A DNA stretch of 64,000 nucleotides from Polyangium sp. 6x1 (GTDB taxonomy: Bacteria > Myxococcota_A > Polyangia > Polyangiales > Polyangiaceae), in NCBI RefSeq assembly GCF_029946515.1, contig NZ_JARZHH010000047.1:29674-93673 (forward strand). The letters are read 5' to 3'. Below the pieces are notes generated by a model. The model saw only the letters and a list, made by a program, of their open reading frames with translations. It did not search any database and was not told where the DNA came from. Position numbers and translations under genes: made by a program. Positions 9,068 to 16,865 of this stretch are shown here, piece by piece; within the stretch, counting starts at the first letter, position 1, and every line of letters starts with the position of its first letter.

Positions 9068-9589
9068 ATGCTGCTACCGACGCTGCGCTACCAGCTCGAC
9101 GTGTCCTGGTCTCTCTTGGCGCTGCACCTCGACGCCCTCCGCGACGACATGTGCTTGTGGGAGCCCGCCCCCGGGGCGTGGACGGTGAGGCCGGTCGACG
9201 GCCGCTGGGTCGCCGATCTCGTCCTGCCCGAGCCGGATCCGCCGCCCACGACCACGATGGGCTGGATCACGTGGCACATTGGCTGGTGGTGGACGGGCGC
9301 CCATGCCCATACCTTCGGCGCGAGGCGCGGCGAGGCGCTCGATATGATCGAGCACGCGAAGACCGTGGATTGGCCCGGCAGCGCCGCGGGCGTCGCCGCG
9401 TGGCTGACCCGCCTGCGTGATCAATGGGTGGAGGCGCTCGACGGTCTCACCGAGGCCGATCTGGATCGGCACGTCGCGTGGTTCGACAAACCCCTGAGCC
9501 ACGTGATTGCATGGGCAAACATCGAGCTCATGAAGAACGCCGCCGAGATGGGCCAGCTCAGGCTCCTGTACACGGCGCGCCAGCGCTGA
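9068..9589 (+). CDS. DinB-superfamily protein
   Basis: A small helical protein of 173 residues beginning MLLPTLRYQLDVSWSLLALHLDAL. DinB-like four-helix proteins bind a metal through spaced His residues and act as thiol transferases or of unknown function. Here one His is placed as expected in the second helix (ITWHIGWWW). The C-terminal helix, which usually carries the HxxxH pair, reads NIELMKNAAEMGQLRLLY and has no His, so metal binding may be incomplete. The ATG at 9068 is used; a GTG sits three bases upstream. It is divergent from the MuiA-like gene with under 90 bp between them, so they share a promoter region. Confidence 0.8.
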   Translation: MLLPTLRYQLDVSWSLLALHLDALRDDMCLWEPAPGAWTVRPVDGRWVADLVLPEPDPPPTTTMGWITWHIGWWWTGAHAHTFGARRGEALDMIEHAKTVDWPGSAAGVAAWLTRLRDQWVEALDGLTEADLDRHVAWFDKPLSHVIAWANIELMKNAAEMGQLRLLYTARQR

Positions 9590-9702
9590 ACGACGTGCGT
9601 TCCTCATGAAAAACGCCGGCCGCCCGCTGCCCCAGAATGCCCCCACCTGAAGCTCCCGCCGGCATGGCCGTTGCTTTTCACAGGCACCGGAAGGAGCTCC
9701 AC

Positions 9703-10197
9703 ATGAGTGATCTGGTTGTCATCGCATATCCCGAGGAAAACCGAGCGGCCGAGGTCATGTCGACCATCCACCGACTCAGCAGCGAGAACCTCGTCGATCT
9801 CGAGGACGCCTGCTATGTGACCAAGAGTCAGGACGGAAAGATCCGGCTCCACCAGAGCAAGGATCTCACGGCCGCCGGCGCGCTCTCGGGCGGATTGTGG
9901 GGGATGTTGGTCGGCCTCATCTTCCTCGCCCCCGTGTTCGGGCTCGCCATCGGAGCATTGACAGGCGCGCTCACGGGCAAGGCATCGGACTATGGTATCG
10001 ACGATGCGTTCATCAAGCGGCTCGCGGAGCAAATGAAATCAGGGAGCTCGGCGATCTTCACGCTCACCCGGAAGGTCACGGCCGACAAGGTCATCCCCGA
10101 GCTCTCCAAGTACGGCGGAACCGTGCTGCGGACCTCGCTGACCAAGGACGCAGAGCGGAAGCTCGAAGCGGCGCTCCAGGGCCAGAAGGCCGCATGA
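9703..10197 (+). CDS. DUF1269 membrane protein
   Basis: A 164-residue protein with a clear ribosome binding site (AAGGAG at 9691-9696) and ATG at 9703. It begins with the alpha/beta segment typical of DUF1269 (VVIAYPEENRAAEVMSTIHRL). Two close Gly/Ala-rich hydrophobic stretches (SGGLWGMLVGLIFLAPVFGLAIGALTGALTG) follow in the glycine-zipper style, and the C-terminus is soluble (SSAIFTLTRKVTADKVIPEL). The family is widespread, often stress-associated and of unknown function. It stands alone, with a small hairpin behind the stop codon shared with the convergent debranching-type enzyme. Confidence 0.88.
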   Translation: MSDLVVIAYPEENRAAEVMSTIHRLSSENLVDLEDACYVTKSQDGKIRLHQSKDLTAAGALSGGLWGMLVGLIFLAPVFGLAIGALTGALTGKASDYGIDDAFIKRLAEQMKSGSSAIFTLTRKVTADKVIPELSKYGGTVLRTSLTKDAERKLEAALQGQKAA

Positions 10198-10200
10198 ACG

Positions 10201-10217
10201 TGCGCCGCCCCGGCGCA
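10201..10217. terminator. Hairpin between convergent genes
   Basis: TGCGCC and GGCGCA arms with a five-base loop lie in the 34 bp between two convergent stop codons. There is no T tract, so it would be a weak or Rho-assisted bidirectional terminator. Confidence 0.4.
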
Positions 10218-10231
10218 TAGAAGATCGAAGC

Positions 10232-12316
10232 TCAAGCGGCCTTTCGGCCCTCCTCCCTCTCGGCGAGCCAATCTCGAAGCAGGTCGATGCGCGTCCGGGC
10301 ATCCGGGCGCGCTGCGCTCACATCGGCGGGCTCCCATCGTCCCGGCACACGGCGGACGGCGAGCGACGCGATGTTGTCCGGTAACACGGGCGCCGATGTC
10401 AGCTCTTCGCCCTTCGGCTCGAGACCCAGAAGGACGCGAATGGCGAGCAGGGGCGCTCCCGAAGCCCAGGCCTGCGGGCTCGACGCCGTCGGGTACTCGA
10501 CGGGAAAGCCGGTCTTCTTGCGCTCGTAGCCGGCGAAGACCTCCGGCAGGCGATAACGGAAGAACATCGCGGCCTCGAAGAGTGCGGCGCAGATGCGGCT
10601 GGCCTCCTCGCGATGACCATACCGCGAGAGCCCCGCTGCGATGAGGGCGTTGTCGTGGGGCCAGACCGTTCCGTTGTGATATTCGATCGGATTGAACCCA
10701 GCTTCGCCCTCGGCCATGGTTCGGACGCCCCAGCCGGAGAAGAGCGCCGGGCCCATGAGGTGGCGGACGATCGATTCGACCTTGTCGTCCTCGACGATCC
10801 CGCTCCACAGGAGGTGTCCGATGTTCGACGTGAGGCTGTCGACCTTGCGCTTTCGACCGTCGAGCGCGAGAGCAAAGAAGCCTCGCTCCGGAATCCAGAA
10901 ATCTCGATTGAATCTCGCCTTGAGGTCGGCCGCCTCGCGCTCCAATCTCTCGGCGAGGGCCGTGTCTCCGAAGATCGACCGTGCGAGCCGCGCACACCGG
11001 ATCTTGGCGTCGTACGCGTACCCCTGCAGCTCACAGGTCGCACGCGGCGCCTCCGCGAGCGTCCCGTCTGCGAACAGGATCGCGTTCGAGGAATCCTTCC
11101 AGCATTGGTTCTCGAGGCCGGTCTCGGCCTTCCGTTCGTATTCGATGTATCCGTCTCCGTCGCGATCGCCGTACCGGTCGATCCACGCAAGCGCGGCGCG
11201 CGCGACCTTCTCCAGGCGACGTACGAGCGCCGCGTCGCCGGTCCATCGCTCGTATTCGTCGAGCAGGATCAGGAAGAGTGGGGTCGCGTCGGCGGTGCCA
11301 TAATAAGGTGACTGCGGCCTCTCGCCGAAGGCGGTGAGCTCGCCGAAGCGCAGCTCGTGCAGGATCTTCCCCGGCTCCTCGTCGCGGAAATCGTCGCATG
11401 CGCGGCCCTGCCTCTCCCCGAGCACGACGAGCGAGGTCGCGGCGAGCTCGGGGAGGAAGGGCAGCGCTTGATAACTCGTGATCAAGCTATCGCGGCCGAA
11501 GAGCGCCATGAACCAGGGCAGCCCTGCGGCCGGAAGCGCGAAGTGCGGGAAGACGTCGGGGTAGGGGTAGAAGCGAAGGGCGGCGAGGTCGACGATGCTC
11601 CGGAGGTATGCCTGCTGGATGATGGGCGGATCGCTGCTCACGAGCGGCGCATTTTCTATCCATCGCGTGAAGTCTTCGCGCAGGTTTCGCTTGATCAGCT
11701 CCGTCGGTTCGAGCGCCGTGACGTGACCGACCAGGGGGCGTACGGACAACGTCGTCGTCCACGTGGCCTTCGGCTGGATCTCGATCTTGAAAACGAAGCC
11801 TTCCTCGCTCACGTCGGCGGGTTGGCTGGAATGGATGAGGGTTTGCCGCACGAAGGTCTCCCGACGATATCCGAGCAGGAGGTCTTGCCCCCGGACCTCG
11901 CGGTAGAGCTCCCCCTTCTTGGCGAGCGCGTCCTTGACCTCGAACAGATCGGCGAAATCGGCGGCGGCCTCGATGCGAAGCTCGATCGTGGTCGGCTTCA
12001 TGGAATGGTTGATGACCTCGATGTCCTCGCGGAAGCCAGTGCCTGCATGACGGCGGCGGATGATCGAGAGATAGGGATTTTCGTAGATGCTCCCGGTACG
12101 CGGGAACAGGAAAAACTGAGCGAAGTGGTACTCCACGTTGTCCGCGGTGAGCAAGGCGGGGCACTGACCATCGACGCGGAGGGTCCAGCGCGAGAGGTGG
12201 CGCGTGTCTTTGTAGAAGAGCCCGTGCGGCTGATCGGGCGCCGCGTCGATGTCCCCCGTTCGATTGGACGTGACGAACGTCGCCCCATCGAGGATGCTGA
12301 TCATCCCTTCGGCCAC
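10232..12316 (-). CDS. Glycogen-debranching-type amylo-alpha-1,6-glucosidase
   Basis: About 694 residues. The N-terminal beta-rich domain (ISILDGATFVTSNRTGDIDAAPDQPHGLFYKDTRHLSRW) is the usual start of bacterial GDE-like proteins. The C-terminal half is an (alpha/alpha)6 barrel (ALFGRDSLITSYQALPF; ERWTGDAALVRRLEKVARAALAWIDRYGDRDGDGY; GFNPIEYHNGTVWPHDNALIAAGLSRYG). The family removes alpha-1,6 branches from glycogen or related glucans; the exact substrate is not certain. I chose the GTG at 12316 because it has a good ribosome binding site (GGAGGG, nine bases upstream). The ATG at 12304 has a purine-rich run directly abutting it, which is too close to serve. No signal peptide is seen. Confidence 0.9.
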   Translation of the reverse strand: MAEGMISILDGATFVTSNRTGDIDAAPDQPHGLFYKDTRHLSRWTLRVDGQCPALLTADNVEYHFAQFFLFPRTGSIYENPYLSIIRRRHAGTGFREDIEVINHSMKPTTIELRIEAAADFADLFEVKDALAKKGELYREVRGQDLLLGYRRETFVRQTLIHSSQPADVSEEGFVFKIEIQPKATWTTTLSVRPLVGHVTALEPTELIKRNLREDFTRWIENAPLVSSDPPIIQQAYLRSIVDLAALRFYPYPDVFPHFALPAAGLPWFMALFGRDSLITSYQALPFLPELAATSLVVLGERQGRACDDFRDEEPGKILHELRFGELTAFGERPQSPYYGTADATPLFLILLDEYERWTGDAALVRRLEKVARAALAWIDRYGDRDGDGYIEYERKAETGLENQCWKDSSNAILFADGTLAEAPRATCELQGYAYDAKIRCARLARSIFGDTALAERLEREAADLKARFNRDFWIPERGFFALALDGRKRKVDSLTSNIGHLLWSGIVEDDKVESIVRHLMGPALFSGWGVRTMAEGEAGFNPIEYHNGTVWPHDNALIAAGLSRYGHREEASRICAALFEAAMFFRYRLPEVFAGYERKKTGFPVEYPTASSPQAWASGAPLLAIRVLLGLEPKGEELTSAPVLPDNIASLAVRRVPGRWEPADVSAARPDARTRIDLLRDWLAEREEGRKAA

Positions 12317-12511
12317 GAGGCACTCCCTCCGCGCTCCGTCTTTTTCGCAGGCGTACTTGCGGCGCGCCGGGCAGGGTCGCAAGGTGCCCGATCCAGGGAA
12401 GGCAGAGAGGCGAAACGGAGGCGGATCCAGCGAGCTCGTGCGCCGATGGCTGCGGCGCTCGATCCCGAGCGTACGCAGGCGCGCGCGTCCCCCACGCGCG
12501 AATCGAACTGC

Positions 12512-13549
12512 TTATTGGGCAAACCAATCGCTGGGACGCTGCCGCTGGGTGACGACGATACGGGCTTTCGTCCACGTGCCCTCGGTGGGCGCAATCACGC
12601 CCGAGCATTCGATGGGCCGGCTCGACGAATGCTCGTACTCGTCCATCAAGTAGAGCCAAGCGGAGAACCCGGCTCCGCTCTTCCGCTCGACGTTGTGCGC
12701 CCCGTAGCGTGTGAGGCTCGCGTCGACCTTCTCCGCCCGGCTCCCGCGGGAGCACGAGACGTTGCCGCCGACCTTGAAGTTCGCGCCGCTCGTGGTCCCC
12801 TCGTCGACCACGAGCCAGACGTTGTTGAACGCGTACCCCGTGCCGTCCCATTTGAACTGAATTTGAAAAGGTTTGTCCGGCTCGATGGCCACGCTCGCGA
12901 CCTCGGTATCGGGGACGTGCAGGCCGCGCCCCTCTTCCTGGTAGAGGAGATACCCGCCAATGCTCGCCACGAACAGGAACAGGGTAAAACAGCCGGCCCC
13001 GAGGAACAGCCCGACACGGTTCACCTTCGCAGGCGTGTTCGGCCGGCTGCCTTGCCACGGAGCGGCTTGCGGGGCGGGGGGCGCCGCGCCGCACGACGCG
13101 ACGGCCGCGGCGACGAATGCCTCGGGGCTGATGGCGGGCAGATCGGCGCCGCGCATGCGCATGATCCCTCCGCCCGGCGAAAAACGCCACTCGGCCCAGT
13201 ACGCCCGCTGTGCGCCGCCCTCCCCCTCGATGCCCCGCTCCGCCACGAAATAGCGGGGCGGCTGGCCGGCCGCGCGCACGAGGGCGATGTAATGGCACTC
13301 GGTGGGCGCCTGCGGGGGCGGCAGAGTGATGAGGAGCGCCTCGACACCGGGTGCGGGGTACACCGGCGCGAGCGTGAGCGCCGTGCCGTCCGCGCGATCC
13401 TCGGGCCCGAGGCCCTCGCCGGCGGCGGCCCACGCCTGCTGCAGCATCGCGTTTCCCTGGGCCGCCGCGGCCGCCCACCACCCGGACGGGTCACGCAGCA
13501 CGGCGCTCATCAAGACCTGATGCGCAAAACGGTAGTGTTGTTGTCTCAC
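12512..13549 (-). CDS. Unknown protein with one central membrane helix
   Basis: A 345-residue protein starting at a GTG (13549) with a well-placed GGAGGT seven bases upstream. Residues 1-155 are a soluble alpha/beta domain (HYIALVRAAGQPPRYFVAERGIEG; AYWAEWRFSPGGGIMRMRG). After a Pro/Ala linker there is one membrane helix at about 181-201 (VGLFLGAGCFTLFLFVASIGGYLLY). The C-terminal 140 residues look like a beta-sandwich outside the membrane (FQIQFKWDGTGYAFNNVWLVVDEG), with two Cys that could pair. I do not recognise the family. It is divergent from the methyltransferase gene, with 173 bp between them in which I see no further gene. Confidence 0.7.
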   Translation of the reverse strand: MRQQHYRFAHQVLMSAVLRDPSGWWAAAAAQGNAMLQQAWAAAGEGLGPEDRADGTALTLAPVYPAPGVEALLITLPPPQAPTECHYIALVRAAGQPPRYFVAERGIEGEGGAQRAYWAEWRFSPGGGIMRMRGADLPAISPEAFVAAAVASCGAAPPAPQAAPWQGSRPNTPAKVNRVGLFLGAGCFTLFLFVASIGGYLLYQEEGRGLHVPDTEVASVAIEPDKPFQIQFKWDGTGYAFNNVWLVVDEGTTSGANFKVGGNVSCSRGSRAEKVDASLTRYGAHNVERKSGAGFSAWLYLMDEYEHSSSRPIECSGVIAPTEGTWTKARIVVTQRQRPSDWFAQ

Positions 13550-13722
13550 CGTGGGACCTCCGCCGACCCGCGTCGGCGATCCGGGGTCTCACGGGCCGGC
13601 CGCCGCGTCAATGGTTCCATCGTGAGAACGGTCCTCCAGGCGGCACGCGGCCTCGCCTCGCGGAAGATCTTCGAAAGCCGCTGAAGCATGGACCGCATTC
13701 CGACGCTTCGTCGTGGTATGGG

Positions 13723-14550
13723 ATGGACATGACGCCAGACGAAAAGGTGACGCTGCGCGAGGAGAAAGAGACCCTTCTCCTCACGGTGTACGGCAAGGCC
13801 GAAGAGAGCCGCATGCCCGACTCCCTCCTGCGCGATCGCTTCGCCGCCGAAGCCATCGCCCGGGTGAACTACGATTTTTCGAAGCTGAAGGTCCGCCGGG
13901 ACGACATGATCTCCCTGGCCATCCGCGCGCATCTCCTCGACAACTGGACTCGAGAATTCATCGGCCGCCACCCCGACGCAATCGTGCTGCATCTCGGCTG
14001 CGGGCTTGACAGCCGGGTCTTTCGGGTCGATCCGCCGGCGAGCGTCCGCTGGTTCGACGTCGACTATCCGGAGGTCATCGCGCTGCGCGGTCGCCTCTAT
14101 CCGGAGCGCGCCGGCTCTACCCTCCTCGGCACGTCGCTCACGGATCCGCAATGGCTCGACGCGGTGCCGGCGGATCGTCCGGCGATGATCGTTGCCGAGG
14201 GCGTCCTGCCCTATCTACGCGAGGACGAGGTCCCGCGCCTCTTCAACCGCATCACGGCGCATTTCCCGGCGGGCGACATGGGCTTCGACTGCTACAGCCG
14301 CTTTGGCGTGCGGCTCCTCCGGCGTCATCAATCGATCCGGGCCACGGGCGCGTCCGTGCACTGGGGCCTCGACGATCCCCACGACCTCGAAGCGCAGGTC
14401 CCGAAGCTCGTGTTCGTGGGGGAAGTGTCGAGCCACGATCCGGCGCAGCTCGCCAGGATGTCGAGGGCGACGCGCCTGCTCTCCCGCATCTTCTTGTCGA
14501 TCCCGGCCCTCAAAAAAGCGGGTCGGATCGTGCGTTATCGGTTTGGATAG
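13723..14550 (+). CDS. Leucine carboxyl methyltransferase-like (TcmP-type) SAM methyltransferase
   Basis: A 275-residue class I methyltransferase. It shows the family signature: the unusual N-terminal helices (ARVNYDFSKLK; SLAIRAHLLDNWTREFI), the SAM motif HLGCGLDSR, the acidic loop FDVDYPEVI and the later GVLPYL segment. Members methylate carboxyl groups of proteins or polyketide acids (as in tetracenomycin TcmP). Its last 41 bases overlap the end of the convergent MvdD-type ligase gene. That makes it a possible tailoring enzyme for the graspetide, but it lacks the promoter element shared by the cluster and the tail-to-tail overlap could be chance. An ATG two codons downstream (13729) is an alternative start. 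Confidence 0.88.
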   Translation: MDMTPDEKVTLREEKETLLLTVYGKAEESRMPDSLLRDRFAAEAIARVNYDFSKLKVRRDDMISLAIRAHLLDNWTREFIGRHPDAIVLHLGCGLDSRVFRVDPPASVRWFDVDYPEVIALRGRLYPERAGSTLLGTSLTDPQWLDAVPADRPAMIVAEGVLPYLREDEVPRLFNRITAHFPAGDMGFDCYSRFGVRLLRRHQSIRATGASVHWGLDDPHDLEAQVPKLVFVGEVSSHDPAQLARMSRATRLLSRIFLSIPALKKAGRIVRYRFG

Positions 14551-15532
14551 TGCGCCTTCGCGCCCCGGGGGCGCCCACGAGCACGTCGACGAGGGCGGCG
14601 ACCATCGGGTGATGCGGCGGGTTTGCTTCGAGCCAGAAAAACTCCCCGGCCGGGTTCACTTCGAGCAGCACGTGCTCGCCCTCCGGCGTCACGATGAAAT
14701 CGGCCGCGCCGTATTGCATTCCCATGGCCTCCTGGTAACGACCGAGCGCGTCCTCGACGTGTCTCGGCAGGTCGTGGTGGCGCCATTGATCGATCATCGC
14801 GAGCCCCTTGTTTCGCCAGTCCACGTCCGCCCCCTCGACTTGTTGCGAGTCGATGCGCGCGGCGAAGATCTTCGTGCCGAACACGGTCGCGCGCACCTCG
14901 AACGCTTTCTCGACGCGCTCCTGGAAGTACATCGGGCAGAGGCGGAGCTGTTCGAGCCGCTCCGCCGTCTCCGGGCGCACCTCGCTCGTCATCACCACCT
15001 GGAGCTTGCCGTCGTCCTTCACGAAAGGCTCCGCGCTCAGCATCTTCACGATGGCGCCGTTCGGGCAGCTCGAAAGGAACGCGCGCGCCTTCGCCGGATC
15101 GTTCGTGCCGAGCGTGCGGGGCGTTCGAATTCCGGCCTCCCGGAAGATGCGCTGGTGCAGCGGCTTGTGGTCGCTCGCTCGGACCCGCGCATAGGCGTCC
15201 ACTTTGAATGCGGGGCAGGCGGCGAGCGCGCCATGGAGAAACCGGTCCGACTCCGCGAGGGCCATCTGCTTGTGGCCCGGGTGCATCTTCTCGGGAAAAC
15301 CGACCCCCTGGTGATAACGGCGCCCCCAGATCGCGTCGCCTTCGCCGATCGCGTGGCCATTGAACAGGAACCACTCGCCGTCCGACTCCTGACCGAACGT
15401 GATCGTCGCCTTCACCGGAAAATCGTTCAGGTGGAAGACGACCGGCTCGGCGCCGCGGCTGCGAATCTCTGCGGCCACGCGCTCGATGAAGGGAGGGGCG
15501 TCGTTCTTGTGCGTGAGAATGAGGACTTTCAT
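14510..15532 (-). CDS. mvdD: Graspetide ATP-grasp ligase, MvdD/MdnC type
   Basis: A 340-residue ATP-grasp enzyme. In microviridin biosynthesis the MvdD/MdnC type forms the two side-chain esters on the precursor core (known). Typing rests on motifs: N-terminus VLILTHKNDAPPFIERV, GNAWGRRYH-like loop (AIWGRRYHQG), TPRTLGTNDPAKARAF, PMYFQERVEKAFEVRATV, the AARIDSQ strand and the C-terminal EVNPAGEFFWLE, which separates MvdD from MvdC (EVNPTGEW). Its start overlaps the stop of the MvdC gene (ATGA at 15529-15532). The N-terminal domain normally binds the leader PFFARFL motif, and the precursor encoded here has a matching PLFAYLL. Confidence 0.93.
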   Translation of the reverse strand: MKVLILTHKNDAPPFIERVAAEIRSRGAEPVVFHLNDFPVKATITFGQESDGEWFLFNGHAIGEGDAIWGRRYHQGVGFPEKMHPGHKQMALAESDRFLHGALAACPAFKVDAYARVRASDHKPLHQRIFREAGIRTPRTLGTNDPAKARAFLSSCPNGAIVKMLSAEPFVKDDGKLQVVMTSEVRPETAERLEQLRLCPMYFQERVEKAFEVRATVFGTKIFAARIDSQQVEGADVDWRNKGLAMIDQWRHHDLPRHVEDALGRYQEAMGMQYGAADFIVTPEGEHVLLEVNPAGEFFWLEANPPHHPMVAALVDVLVGAPGARRRTIQTDNARSDPLF

Positions 15533-16479
15533 GGTTCGTCGTCTTCCCGGAGGAGGGTTTCTGCGAGCGAAGCGGCGATCGGGAGCCCGAGCTCGGCTTC
15601 GAGCATCCCCCACTCGCCGGTGGGGTTCACTTCGAGGAACACCGTCTCGCCGCCCGGCGTCACGATCAAATCGAGGCAGCCTTGCCGGAGCCCGAGGCGC
15701 CTCATGAGCTCGGCGAGCTTCCCTTTCGTCGCCACGTCGAGCGCGTGTGGCTTCCAGGATCCCGCCTGTGAAAAGCGCCAATCGGCGCCGCATTCTTTCC
15801 CGTCGAGGGCGCCGGTCCAGGCGGCCCCGCCGGCCCACGCGACGCGCAGCTCCAGGGCCTTCGGGATCTCCTCCTGGAAGATCATCGGCCCCCTTCGCAA
15901 GGCGTCGAGGTGCGCGAGATCCTTGGTACGCAAACGACGTGTCGGGAACGCGCGTCCCGCTTGCATTCCGTATTCGAGCGGCGCGTGCAGCTTGCACACG
16001 ACGCGCCCCTCGTGCGCCTCGAAGAGCGCGCGCGCCGCGTCCGGATCCGAGGTGAACCGCGTGTCGGGGATCCGGAGCCCGCATTCCCGCGCGAGCCGGA
16101 GCTGGAGCAGCTTGTTCTCCGCGGCGCGGGCGCGCTCGGGCGCGTCGACCCATCGACCTTCGAGGAGCGCGAGTGCCCCGAAAAAGAGAGCGCCCGCTTC
16201 CCGGTTCACGACCTCCTTCTCCGCCGCCATTCCCTTCGCCTCGATGCGCGGCCACACGCGCCAGAGCCATATGGCGTCCGGCCGCAGGCGTTCGCCGCGC
16301 ACCCATACCGTGCCGGGGTCCTTTGCGGCGAGCGAGATGCCGAACGTACCGTCCTCGAAGAGGCGATCGGTATCGAGGCGATGAGGGAGCGCGCCGCGGC
16401 GGCGGAGCTCTTCCGCGACGCGCTCGGTGACGAATGGCTCTCTCGCGTGGGAGAGCAACAACACGATCCGTGAAGCCAT
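15529..16479 (-). CDS. mvdC: Graspetide ATP-grasp ligase, MvdC/MdnB type
   Basis: A 316-residue ATP-grasp ligase. The MvdC/MdnB type closes the side-chain lactam after the ester rings are made (known). It carries the type-specific pattern: VLLLSHAREPFVTERVAEEL, HRLDTDRL, AENKLLQLRLARECGLRIPDTRFTSDP, GPMIFQEEIPKALELRV and EVNPTGEWGMLEAELGLPI. ATG 16479 fits homologues best; a GTG at 16488 would add three residues. It lies 82 bp downstream of the precursor gene on the same strand, with no terminator visible, and is coupled to the MvdD gene by a four-base overlap. The pair probably shares the precursor promoter. Confidence 0.93.
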   Translation of the reverse strand: MASRIVLLLSHAREPFVTERVAEELRRRGALPHRLDTDRLFEDGTFGISLAAKDPGTVWVRGERLRPDAIWLWRVWPRIEAKGMAAEKEVVNREAGALFFGALALLEGRWVDAPERARAAENKLLQLRLARECGLRIPDTRFTSDPDAARALFEAHEGRVVCKLHAPLEYGMQAGRAFPTRRLRTKDLAHLDALRRGPMIFQEEIPKALELRVAWAGGAAWTGALDGKECGADWRFSQAGSWKPHALDVATKGKLAELMRRLGLRQGCLDLIVTPGGETVFLEVNPTGEWGMLEAELGLPIAASLAETLLREDDEP

Positions 16480-16561
16480 ACCGGTCACTCGATCCGTGCG
16501 AGCGAGGTCGTCGCGCTGCGATGCTCGTGACGCGCCATGGCTCCTCGGGATCGATCGATGG

Positions 16562-16768
16562 TCAGGTGTAATCGCAGTAGGGCTTGTACGTGTAGCAATC
16601 GTCCGCGTCGGACGGGTACTTCTTGGTGCACTCGCTGTCGAGGCAATGGGTCGTCGGGGCCGTACCGCCGCCGCTCGTGTTCATCTCCGTCGCCGGCGTC
16701 TGCTCGTCGTCGACGAGCAGGTAAGCGAAGAGCGGGGTCATGTTCTGGTCGTCATTGGGTAGGGACAT
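16562..16768 (-). CDS. Microviridin-type graspetide precursor peptide with four Cys
   Basis: A 68-residue precursor with a strong ribosome binding site (AAGGAG, eight bases before ATG 16768). The leader holds PLFAYLL at residues 12-18, matching the PFFARFL recognition helix of microviridin leaders. A GGG at 33-35 may mark leader removal. The core TKKYPSDADD (residues 48-57, bases 16598-16627) fits the microviridin consensus TxKYPSDx(E/D)(E/D). By analogy Thr48-Asp54 and Ser53-Asp56 would form esters and Lys50-Asp57 an amide. Unusual: both final ring acids are Asp, Cys42, Cys47, Cys58 and Cys65 flank the core, and an 11-residue tail (CYTYKPYCDYT) extends beyond it. Two ligase genes lie downstream and an exporter gene upstream. 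Confidence 0.92.
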   Translation of the reverse strand: MSLPNDDQNMTPLFAYLLVDDEQTPATEMNTSGGGTAPTTHCLDSECTKKYPSDADDCYTYKPYCDYT

Positions 16769-16814
16769 GCGGGTTCTCCTTCGATGCGGTCACGTCGAGT
16801 CTCTCGACATCCAG

Positions 16815-16844
16815 CCTTACGCGCCGGCCCGCGGGGATTGGACA
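16815..16844 (-). promoter_or_regulatory. Shared bipartite promoter element before the graspetide precursor
   Basis: On the minus strand: TGTCCAATC (16844-16836), 14 bp, CGTAAGG (16821-16815). The downstream box is 46 bp before the precursor ATG. The same two boxes with identical spacing occur at three other genes in this window. Immediately upstream is an A/T-rich stretch followed by CGACC, also seen before the copy at 38155. The layout resembles ECF sigma promoters; the cognate factor is unknown. Confidence 0.7.
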
Positions 16845-16865
16845 GGTCGTCGAAATTTTGTTTCG

